Assembly (NCBI GenBank): GCA_045132235.1
Contig: JBGURX010000004.1
Span: 1-19,233 of the forward strand
DNA: 19,233 bases
Source of the DNA: UBA1756 sp045132235
GTDB lineage: Bacteria > Bacteroidota > Bacteroidia > Bacteroidales > WCHB1-69
Reading direction: 5' to 3'
Shown: one piece after another, positions 1-5,413 of the stretch
Layout: the number at the start of each line of letters is the position of its first letter
Position numbering within the stretch: the stretch's first letter is position 1
Notes under the pieces: generated by a model
What the model was told of the DNA's origin: nothing
Seen by the model: only the letters and a program-made list of their open reading frames with translations
Database searches by the model: none
Program-made: the position numbers and the translations under genes

Positions 1-131
1 GTGGATAAAGATACATTCGCCTCTTCTGCAAGACTTTGCTGCGTGATATTCTGTTTCAGCCTGACACTTTTCAACTTGTCGCCAATCTTACAAAGAATGA
101 TGGTGTCGGCAAGTATGTAGATGTTATCCAT
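1..131 (-). CDS. XRE-family helix-turn-helix regulator, N-terminal part (cut by window edge)
   Basis: This frame is open from an ATG whose complement lies at 129-131 to the window edge, giving 43 residues of a protein that continues outside. It begins MDNIYILADTIILCKIGDKL, and a further stretch (about residues 23-43) reads KSVRLKQNITQQSLAEEANV. That is the first two helices of a Cro/C1-type (XRE) DNA-binding fold: a charged helix, then TQQSLAEEA as the start of the helix-turn-helix. Proteins with this kind of N-terminus in Bacteroidota are often short regulators next to HipA-like kinase toxins; that partner would lie outside the window and cannot be confirmed. A possible -7 box lies upstream at 160-167. 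The gene is divergent from the polyamine-type dehydrogenase at 347. The fold is fairly certain; the role is unknown. Confidence 0.7.
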   Translation of the reverse strand, partial: MDNIYILADTIILCKIGDKLKSVRLKQNITQQSLAEEANVSLS

Positions 132-159
132 AATGGTTTTATATTAAACTATTAGGCTG

Positions 160-167
160 CAAAAATA
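160..167 (-). promoter_or_regulatory. Bacteroidota -7 box for the XRE regulator
   Basis: On the minus strand this reads TATTTTTG, an exact TAnnTTTG match, about 28 bases upstream of the regulator's ATG. I see no clear TTTG -33 box at 19-21 bases further upstream. The call is inferred from the motif and its position. Confidence 0.45.
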
Positions 168-314
168 CAACTAAAAGTTTAATCTACGACTGTTATTATT
201 ATTTTTTATGAAAAATCTAATAGGGCAAATAAACAAAAAAACATCGACTGATTTCGGCCTTTGCGGTGGCATTCGAGTTTTTCATTATTAATAAAATATT
301 TTAGAAAAAAATTG

Positions 315-322
315 TATTTTTG
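315..322 (+). promoter_or_regulatory. Bacteroidota -7 box for the saccharopine-dehydrogenase-family gene
   Basis: TATTTTTG matches TAnnTTTG and ends 24 bases before the ATG at 347, which would leave a 5' leader of roughly 15-20 bases. There is no good -33 TTTG. The surrounding 132-346 region is AT-rich and holds nothing else I can recognise. Confidence 0.5.
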
Positions 323-346
323 CGCATTCATTAAAATTAAAAAGAA

Positions 347-1546
347 ATGGCAAAAGTTTTAATCATTGGCGCCGGAGGAGTTGGCGCAGTTGTGGCACAC
401 AAATGTGCTTCCGTTCCTGAAGTTTTTAGTGAGATTGTGATTGCCAGCCGTACGAAGGCCAAGTGCGACAAGTTGGCCGCCGCCATCGGCAAACCGAATG
501 TCCGCACCGCCCAGGTGGATGCCGACAACGTGCCGGAAACCATCGCCCTGCTTGAAAAGGAGAAACCCGACCTGCTCATCAATGTCGCCCTCCCGTATCA
601 GGACCTCCCGCTGATGGACGCTTGTCTCGCCACCCGCACCAACTATATGGACACCGCCAACTACGAGCCCAAGGATGTCGCCAAGTTCGAATACAAGTGG
701 CAGTGGGCCTACCAAGACCGCTTCAAAGAGGCCGGCATCATGGCGCTGCTCGGCTGTGGCTTCGACCCCGGTGTCACCAGCGTATATACCGCCTACGCCG
801 CCAAACATCACTTCGACGAAATCCACTACCTCGACATTGTGGACTGCAACGCCGGCGACCATGGCAAGGCTTTCGCCACCAACTTCAACCCCGAAATCAA
901 CATCCGTGAAATCACCCAGCGCGGCAAATACTGGCAGGATGGCCAGTGGATTGAAATCGACCCGATGAGCATCCACAAAGCCGTGGAGTACCCCAACATC
1001 GGCGAAAGAGAGTCGTACCTGCTCTATCATGAAGAGCTCGAGTCGCTCACCAAGAACTATCCCACCATCAAGCGCGCCCGCTTCTGGATGACCTTCGGAC
1101 AGAAATACCTCACGGTGCTCAACGTGCTGCAAGAGGTGGGACTCACCTCCATCAAGCCCATCAACTACGAGGGCAAGGAGATTGTGCCGCTGCAGTTCCT
1201 GAAAGCGGTGCTTCCCGAACCCTCATCGCTGGGCGAAGGCTACACCGGCCAGACCTCCATCGGCTGCCAGATCCGCGGTATCAAAGACGGCAAGGAGCGC
1301 ACCTACTATGTGTGGAACAACTGCGACCATGCCCAGTGCTTCAAGGAGGTGGGCGCACAGGCCGTTTCGTACACCACCGGCGTGCCCTGCATGCTCGGCG
1401 CTAAGATGATTCTCACCGGCAAGTGGAAAGGCACCGGCGTGTTCAACATCGAACAGTTCGACCCCGATCCGTTCATGGCTGAAATTGGCAAGTACGGTCT
1501 GCCGTGGAACGAGCGCATCGACGAACCCCTACCCATCGAAAAATAA
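347..1546 (+). CDS. Saccharopine dehydrogenase family protein, probable carboxy(nor)spermidine dehydrogenase
   Basis: This 399-residue cytoplasmic oxidoreductase starts MAKVLIIGAGGVGAVVAHKC; the GAGGVG loop at residues 8-13 is a Rossmann nucleotide-binding motif at the very N-terminus. The rest has the catalytic/dimerisation layout of the saccharopine dehydrogenase family, including LLGCGFDPGVTSVY around residue 135 and a C-terminal GVPCMLGAKMILTGKW segment. In Bacteroidota, single-domain members of this length are usually carboxynorspermidine/carboxyspermidine dehydrogenase. That enzyme condenses aspartate semialdehyde with a diamine (putrescine or diaminopropane) using NADPH; a decarboxylase then yields spermidine or norspermidine. 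The decarboxylase (nspC) is not in this window, so the polyamine assignment rests on family resemblance. The start follows a -7 box by a short leader, and a small membrane protein gene follows almost immediately. Confidence 0.85.
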   Translation: MAKVLIIGAGGVGAVVAHKCASVPEVFSEIVIASRTKAKCDKLAAAIGKPNVRTAQVDADNVPETIALLEKEKPDLLINVALPYQDLPLMDACLATRTNYMDTANYEPKDVAKFEYKWQWAYQDRFKEAGIMALLGCGFDPGVTSVYTAYAAKHHFDEIHYLDIVDCNAGDHGKAFATNFNPEINIREITQRGKYWQDGQWIEIDPMSIHKAVEYPNIGERESYLLYHEELESLTKNYPTIKRARFWMTFGQKYLTVLNVLQEVGLTSIKPINYEGKEIVPLQFLKAVLPEPSSLGEGYTGQTSIGCQIRGIKDGKERTYYVWNNCDHAQCFKEVGAQAVSYTTGVPCMLGAKMILTGKWKGTGVFNIEQFDPDPFMAEIGKYGLPWNERIDEPLPIEK

Positions 1547-1554
1547 CCCTCACT

Positions 1555-1968
1555 TTGAAACTCAATCGTCTCGCCATCTTCCTCATCGGCTTTGCCGTCA
1601 TCGTTGCAGGGTATTTCGCCCAGCGGGCCTACGTGTACCACAACAGCGAGTTCACCCACGGCATGTTCGTGTGCGACAACCCCGCCGAGCTGCTTCAGTA
1701 CGAGGCCGACATGACGCTGCATTATTATGTCGATGGCAAGGAGTATGTGACGGAAACGCGCGATGAGTCGAAATTAGCCTTCAAGGAGGTGCAGGTGCGC
1801 TATCCGAAAGACAATCCCGAGAAGGGCCGTTACTTCACACCGGGCCGTTTCTGGGGGCTCTCAGCCCTTTGGCTGCTTATCCCCGCCATGCTGTGGGGCG
1901 CGCTCGTCTTCACCCTCTTCAACGAAAACTCAGGTCTTCAATTATCATTTAATAAAAAGTTAAAATAG
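1555..1968 (+). CDS. Small two-helix membrane protein, unknown function (probable TTG start)
   Basis: Read from TTG at 1555 this encodes 137 residues beginning MKLNRLAIFLIGFAVIVAGY. A hydrophobic helix spans about residues 5-20. A polar domain of about 80 residues follows (with HGMFVCDNPAELLQYEADM and a tract of charged residues), then a second hydrophobic helix near residues 103-122 (LWLLIPAMLWGALVFTLF) and a short tail. Two spans with a central loop suggest an inner-membrane protein with the loop outside the cytoplasm, or a membrane-anchored periplasmic domain. An in-frame ATG at 1504 would give 154 residues, but it overlaps the upstream gene by 43 bases and adds a basic, low-quality N-terminus; the TTG lies 8 bases after the upstream stop and places the helix at the N-terminus. 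The close spacing suggests co-transcription with the dehydrogenase. I recognise no family. Confidence 0.65.
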   Translation: MKLNRLAIFLIGFAVIVAGYFAQRAYVYHNSEFTHGMFVCDNPAELLQYEADMTLHYYVDGKEYVTETRDESKLAFKEVQVRYPKDNPEKGRYFTPGRFWGLSALWLLIPAMLWGALVFTLFNENSGLQLSFNKKLK

Positions 1969-2045
1969 ATGTAACAAATCGGGCTTTTCTTCGTATGTTG
2001 AAAAGTGAAAAATTTTGAAAATCAATAATTAAAATAAAACCAACT

Positions 2046-3188
2046 ATGAAATTTATTGTATCCCGCAATGAACTGTACAAGAACCTCAGCGCCATCAGCG
2101 GAGTTTTGAGTACCAACAACACCATGCCGATTCTGGACAATTTCCTGTTCACCGTTTCCGGCAAAACCCTCACTCTCACCGCTTCCGACCTCGACTGCAC
2201 CATGAGCGCCGAGATCCAGCTCGACACGGTGGAAGGCGAAGGCTCGATTGCTGTTCCCTCGAAATATCTCCTTGAGACGCTGAAGCTGATGAGCGAGATG
2301 CCCATCAATTTTGCCACCGAAGAGGACGGCGACAGCATCAGCCTGAAGTTCACGGTGACGGACGGCGAGTACAACGGCCACTGCTTCAAGGGCGACGAGT
2401 ACCCCACCACCCCTGTGATGAATGAAAATGCCACGGGCTTCGACATGGATGCCAACATCCTGTACCGTGCCATCTCCAAGACCCTCTTCGCCACCGGCAC
2501 CGACGACCTCCGTCCCACCATGATGGGTGTGCTGTGCGAGCTGAACGAAGACAACATCACCTTCGTGGCCACCGATGCCCACAAACTGGTGAAGTACAGA
2601 AACAACGCGGTCAAGACCATCAATCCCACCTCCTTCATCCTGCCCAAGAAACCTCTCCAGCAACTCCGTAACGTGATTGGCAGTGGCAGCGGTACCATCC
2701 ATGTGGACTACTCTGCCGAGAACAACCACATCCGTTTCAGCTTCGGCAATATCGTGCTCTATTCCTCACTTTTGGAGGGCACCTATCCGAAATACAAATC
2801 GGTCATCCCGACCAACAACAGCAAGTCGTTTGTAGTGTCACGCGAGGCTTTCCTGCAGTGCATCCGCCGTGTGGGTATCTATTCCAACCCCTCCACCTAC
2901 CAGATCCGCGTGTCGCTGGAGGCCGACAACACCAGCATCAAGGCTGAGGATATCGACTACTCAAACGAGGCTCACGAGAGCATCACGGGTACCTATACGG
3001 GCACGCCCATGAACATCGGTTTCAACTCCAAGTTTCTCCGCGAAATCCTCGAGAACATCGACACTCCGGAGGTGCAGATGGACATGTCGGAGCCGAACCG
3101 CGCCGCCATCATCTATCCGGTGAACCAGAAGGAAGAGGACGAAGAGTTCATCCTGATGCTCATTATGCCGGTGATGCTGAACAACTAA
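2046..3188 (+). CDS. dnaN: DNA polymerase III subunit beta (sliding clamp)
   Basis: This is a full-length beta clamp of 380 residues, normal for the family. It begins MKFIVSRNELYKNLSAISGV, and the familiar early segment NTMPILDNFLF follows. The three repeated clamp folds fall at roughly 1-120, 121-245 and 246-380. The middle domain carries ATGTDDLRPTMMGVL and FVATDAHKLV, both typical DnaN signatures. The C-terminus ends FILMLIMPVMLNN, where most clamps have the MPM-type tail that helps form the partner-binding pocket. Two subunits form a ring that tethers the replicative polymerase and binds other replication and repair proteins. There is a 77-base AT-rich gap before it with only a weak -7-like TATGTTG at 1994-2000, so it may have its own promoter. 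It is not next to dnaA here. A bidirectional terminator follows. Confidence 0.97.
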   Translation: MKFIVSRNELYKNLSAISGVLSTNNTMPILDNFLFTVSGKTLTLTASDLDCTMSAEIQLDTVEGEGSIAVPSKYLLETLKLMSEMPINFATEEDGDSISLKFTVTDGEYNGHCFKGDEYPTTPVMNENATGFDMDANILYRAISKTLFATGTDDLRPTMMGVLCELNEDNITFVATDAHKLVKYRNNAVKTINPTSFILPKKPLQQLRNVIGSGSGTIHVDYSAENNHIRFSFGNIVLYSSLLEGTYPKYKSVIPTNNSKSFVVSREAFLQCIRRVGIYSNPSTYQIRVSLEADNTSIKAEDIDYSNEAHESITGTYTGTPMNIGFNSKFLREILENIDTPEVQMDMSEPNRAAIIYPVNQKEEDEEFILMLIMPVMLNN

Positions 3189-3241
3189 GCCAGTTTAGTG
3201 CCGAAAGCACAGACAGTAAACAGCAGTTTACAATATCTTAC

Positions 3242-3280
3242 AAAAAAAAAGATTGTCCGTTGGGGCAATCTTTTTCTTTT
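3242..3280. terminator. Bidirectional intrinsic terminator between dnaN and the convergent secreted-protein gene
   Basis: The arms AAAAAGATTG (3246-3255) and CAATCTTTTT (3266-3275) pair around the loop TCCGTTGGGG. On the plus strand the hairpin runs into a T-rich tract (3271-3280); on the minus strand the A tract at 3242-3250 becomes a T run. It can therefore stop both dnaN and the gene at 3310-3999, which converge here. Confidence 0.8.
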
Positions 3281-3309
3281 ATGGGGGAGGGGAGTTTCAG
3301 CAAGACTCA

Positions 3310-3999
3310 CTATTTCCACAACTCCAAATCTTTGGCAAGCGTGTCTGCGTCCATGAAAGTATCGACGGAAGACCACGCCGAAAGCGAAAGGGATTGTCCT
3401 TTTGACGTATAGGTTGAATAGATGAGTTGTTTGTAGGCTTGTTCTGTGATGACAGCTGAATTTTCAGGATTCTCGTCCAGATTTCCCAGATAATAGGTGG
3501 TGTATTTTTTCATTATTGCTGCTTCTTGTTCGTCGTCGGCATCTTCTGGCAGCTCTTCCCATGCTTTGTCAATATCCACCACTTCAGAAAGAGTCATCAA
3601 GGGAAGAAACTGCAAATTCAGAAGATAGATGGTGGCACCGTAATATCCCATGTGTCCATAGTCACAGTAAAGAAGTCCGTTGCGAGGGATATAGGATATG
3701 GATCCGTCGCTTCCGATATACATTTCCACCACTTTGCCGTTTTGCACGGAAAGGATGTAGTTGCCCACGGCGGAACATTTTCCGTACAAAACCAGTTCCG
3801 GTATTCTATCAGCATCAAGGTATATGTATTCCCCTCCTTCGCACCAGTCGTTATAGGTCTCTCCTACCGTGAACTTGCTGTTGAATTTTTCGCTTTTGAT
3901 GTATTCCCGGTAGAGTTTTCTGTAATCGGTTCCTTGTCCGTATCCTGTCAGGAAGAAGGAAAGGATGATGAAGCATAGCAGACCTCGTTTCATATTCAT
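3310..3999 (-). CDS. Small secreted protein of unknown function
   Basis: The product is 229 residues with an N-terminal signal peptide: basic MNMKR, a hydrophobic core GLLCFIILSFFLT, then GYGQ, where signal peptidase I would cut. No lipobox cysteine is visible at the cleavage site. The mature part includes YIYLDADRIPELVLYG at residues 58-73, resembling the D-x-D-x-x-PEL motif common in secreted Bacteroidota and Firmicutes proteins with short beta repeats; it could bind calcium, but that is a guess. A later acidic stretch near 150 reads ELPEDADDEQEAAIMKKY. Either Met1 or Met3 could be the start. An exact -7 box is at 4025-4032, giving a short leader. The gene converges with dnaN and stands alone. 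Its base composition is more AT-rich than dnaN or the genes from 5414 on. No function can be assigned. Confidence 0.75.
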   Translation of the reverse strand: MNMKRGLLCFIILSFFLTGYGQGTDYRKLYREYIKSEKFNSKFTVGETYNDWCEGGEYIYLDADRIPELVLYGKCSAVGNYILSVQNGKVVEMYIGSDGSISYIPRNGLLYCDYGHMGYYGATIYLLNLQFLPLMTLSEVVDIDKAWEELPEDADDEQEAAIMKKYTTYYLGNLDENPENSAVITEQAYKQLIYSTYTSKGQSLSLSAWSSVDTFMDADTLAKDLELWK

Positions 4000-4024
4000 G
4001 CAATTGGTTTGTTGAAATTTTCTG

Positions 4025-4032
4025 CAAAAGTA
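4025..4032 (-). promoter_or_regulatory. Bacteroidota -7 box for the secreted-protein gene
   Basis: On the minus strand this reads TACTTTTG, an exact TAnnTTTG match, with 25 bases between it and the ATG at 3999. No -33 TTTG is seen at the usual distance. Confidence 0.55.
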
Positions 4033-4145
4033 CGAATTTTTCTGAAATTATCCTTTCATCCACAAGAGATTTGAATGGTGGCCAGCATATAGAGACCTTT
4101 TCTCGGTGAAGGGTTTGGGGGTAGTGGTTGAATGCTTTTGTCGTT

Positions 4146-4180
4146 CGAACTGGTGGAAAATTTCCACTAGTTCGTTTTTT
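4146..4180 (+). terminator. Near-perfect 14-bp inverted repeat followed by six T; orphan plus-strand terminator
   Basis: CGAACTGGTGGAAA (4146-4159) and TTTCCACTAGTTCG (4161-4174) are inverted repeats with one mismatch, centred on A4160, and TTTTTT follows at 4175-4180. The shape and T run are those of an intrinsic terminator on the plus strand. No plus-strand gene lies upstream, because the gene before it is read leftward from 3999. The minus-strand ORF6N remnant has its stop codon (4167-4169) inside the right arm. Region 4033-4145 otherwise shows nothing recognisable. Confidence 0.5.
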
Positions 4181-4382
4181 CATTCTCGTCCGATTCAAAA
4201 ATGTACCCTTCTGGAAATTTTTCAGGATTGTTCTTCACTGATTTGTTAATGTCTCTTGTCTCTACACTGTACAGCTCGGCCACATCGCAGTCGAGGAATA
4301 CTTGCTGGTTGCGCAGGGTGGTAGTGCTATTTTTGTTATGCCAGATTTTTGCAGAGAAAATAATCATATAAAAATTTTTCAT
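4167..4382 (-). pseudogene. ORF6N-domain protein remnant (copy A)
   Basis: The frame from the ATG at 4382 encodes 71 residues. From about residue 20 it reads LRNQQVFLDCDVAELYSVET, followed by a stretch with RDINKSVKNNPEKFPEGYIF before a stop. That is the core of the ORF6N domain, normally 'IRGQ.VMLD.DLAELY.VET..LN..VKRN..RFP..F.F', found in phage antirepressor-like proteins and in chromosomal genes of Bacteroidota. The usual N-terminal residues are replaced by an unrelated, AT-rich stretch, and everything after the FPEGYIF segment, commonly well over 100 residues, is missing. It is therefore a truncated remnant, not a working gene. The stop lies within the hairpin at 4146-4174. A second remnant lies about 1.1 kb to the right in the same orientation. 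Confidence 0.65.
4194..4232 (-). repeat. 39-bp direct repeat, copy A (ORF6N core)
   Basis: This segment matches 5304-5342 at 35 of 39 positions without gaps, in the same orientation, 1110 bases apart. Both copies encode the NNPE(K/N)FPEGYIF part of the ORF6N domain on the minus strand. The two copies bracket the toxin-antitoxin-like pair. Confidence 0.8.
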
Positions 4383-4409
4383 ACCCTTCCAAAAATCAAC
4401 TTTTATGTT

Positions 4410-4417
4410 TATTTTTG
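4410..4417 (+). promoter_or_regulatory. Bacteroidota -7 box for the toxin-antitoxin-like pair
   Basis: TATTTTTG matches TAnnTTTG and ends 23 bases before the ATG at 4441. It decides the start of the next gene: an in-frame ATG at 4405 lies upstream of this box and would not be in the transcript. No clear -33 TTTG is seen. Confidence 0.55.
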
Positions 4418-4440
4418 CAGGCGCAAAAAACTCAATAACT

Positions 4441-4926
4441 ATGGAAAAGAATCTACTCATTGAACTATTGGAAGACGGCGATAATGTCAGTCTCTATTCA
4501 CCTCGTTTTGAAGGAGAAGAATACACGGAATTTGAAAAATTTCTACTTCAACACAAGGACTCATTTCCTAATGATGTAGCGCAAATCGTGTACAGGCTTG
4601 ACATTATCAAGAGAGACGGTGCTGCCGACCGACATTTTAGGTATGAGGGTACAAAACGAGATAGAGTAATGGCGTTACCTTCGCACCTTGAGACAGCATC
4701 ACTCCGACTTTATCTGCTTAACATTCAATCAAAAGTGCTGATTTTAGGTAATGGTGGAGTGAAAAATACAGCGACTTATCAAGAAGACGAGCAACTCAAT
4801 AGATACGTTAACACCCTACAGAAAATAGATATTCAGCTCAAGACAATGGAACGGCAGAAAATTTTGACAGTAAGTGGCACGCAGCTTCTTGGGCCTCTGT
4901 CGTTTGTTATAGAAACGGACGATTAA
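4441..4926 (+). CDS. Putative toxin-like protein paired with an XRE regulator
   Basis: Read from ATG 4441 the product has 161 residues, no signal peptide and no membrane helix, so it should be cytoplasmic. The middle has a conserved-looking core: RHFRYEGTKRDRVMALP (residues 64-80), then SLRLYLLNIQSKVLILGNGG with VKNTATYQED (87-116), followed by a helical stretch LNRYVNTLQKIDIQLKTM. Two beta strands, a basic/glycine turn and a lysine-threonine segment recall the layout of RelE/HigB-type ribosome-dependent toxins, whose cores read 'ELR…YR…LL..F.KK'. The resemblance is in shape, not clear sequence identity. The protein is longer than typical HigB (about 100 residues). The gene precedes its probable antitoxin by 11 bases, the HigBA-type order. 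I do not recognise a named family; the toxin function is inferred from context and could be wrong. Confidence 0.6.
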   Translation: MEKNLLIELLEDGDNVSLYSPRFEGEEYTEFEKFLLQHKDSFPNDVAQIVYRLDIIKRDGAADRHFRYEGTKRDRVMALPSHLETASLRLYLLNIQSKVLILGNGGVKNTATYQEDEQLNRYVNTLQKIDIQLKTMERQKILTVSGTQLLGPLSFVIETDD

Positions 4927-4937
4927 AAAACAAGATA

Positions 4938-5234
4938 ATGAAAACCAATAAATTGCTGGATGAAATCAGGCAGACGATGACTCCTGAGATGAAGCGCCAG
5001 ATGGAGCTTTCGGTCAAAATTGCCAATCGAATCTATGAAATCATGGAGGAACGGGGAATGTCGCAGAAAGACCTTGCCCGTCTGCTCGGGAAAACAGAGA
5101 CGGAAGTCAGCCGCTGGCTTTCCGGAACCCATAATATGACCATGGCTACCATTGCCAAAATTTCAGCTGCATTGGATACAGACATTATCCAAGTCACCAC
5201 GCGCAGGCGGCGCAAAAAGAGTGTCATGGGTTGA
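4938..5234 (+). CDS. XRE-family helix-turn-helix protein, probable antitoxin
   Basis: The product is 98 residues long. The first 24 residues form a charged helix (MKTNKLLDEIRQTMTPEMKR at the start) of the kind antitoxins use to contact a partner. A complete XRE fold follows at about residues 25-82: ANRIYEIMEERGMSQKDLARLLG, then TETEVSRWLSGTHNMTMATI with the typical SRW-SG recognition region, then IAKISAALD. The C-terminus ends in the basic string TTRRRRKKSVMG, which may add nonspecific DNA contact. The start is 11 bases after the upstream stop, so the two genes are probably one transcript. By analogy with HigA-type antitoxins it would neutralise the upstream protein and repress the shared promoter at 4410. 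I see no obvious operator palindrome there. The HTH fold is certain; the antitoxin role is inferred. Confidence 0.8.
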   Translation: MKTNKLLDEIRQTMTPEMKRQMELSVKIANRIYEIMEERGMSQKDLARLLGKTETEVSRWLSGTHNMTMATIAKISAALDTDIIQVTTRRRRKKSVMG

Positions 5235-5236
5235 TG

Positions 5237-5280
5237 TAAAACAAAAAAGAGGCCGAACCAAAATCACTTTTTAGTCGGCC
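5237..5280 (-). terminator. Minus-strand intrinsic terminator
   Basis: GGCCGA (5251-5256) pairs with TCGGCC (5275-5280). On the minus strand the hairpin is followed by TCTTTTTTGTTTT (complement of 5238-5250). The TAA stop of ORF6N remnant B lies in the loop/arm at 5271-5273. With no nearer hairpin after the peptidase gene that ends at 5414, it may also end the topA-peptidase transcript. On the plus strand no T run follows the hairpin, so it is weak for the XRE gene. Confidence 0.65.
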
Positions 5281-5372
5281 CCATTAATCTCCTGATTATC
5301 AATTTCAAAAATGTATCCTTCAGGGAAATTTTCAGGATTGTTGCGGACAGCTTTTCTTTATCCTTTATATCT
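5271..5372 (-). pseudogene. ORF6N-domain protein remnant (copy B), frameshifted
   Basis: The minus strand here encodes AVRNNPENFPEGYIFEIDNQ followed by EINGAD and a TAA stop. This is the same ORF6N core as in copy A at 4167-4382. Upstream in the same frame there is a TAA almost at once, while a neighbouring frame reads KDIKDKEK, which resembles the RDINK part of copy A; a frameshift is the simplest reading. There is no start codon and no N-terminal half. Nothing else recognisable lies in the AT-rich stretch up to 5413. Confidence 0.6.
5304..5342 (-). repeat. 39-bp direct repeat, copy B (ORF6N core)
   Basis: Partner of 4194-4232, with 35 of 39 bases identical and no gaps. It lies just right of the XRE gene and its hairpin. 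Confidence 0.8.
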
Positions 5373-5413
5373 TTGATTTATAATATTATATATAAAACCT
5401 TCTCTAGTTTCCC

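Noticed and set aside
4405..4440. ATG at 4405 as the start of the toxin-like gene
   Set aside because: It lies upstream of the TATTTTTG box at 4410-4417, so it would not be transcribed from it. The ATG at 4441 fits the promoter spacing.
4146..5280. An insertion sequence bounded by the two hairpins
   Set aside because: The hairpins have unrelated sequences, there is no transposase gene, and I see no target-site duplication. A recombined or duplicated ORF6N locus fits better.
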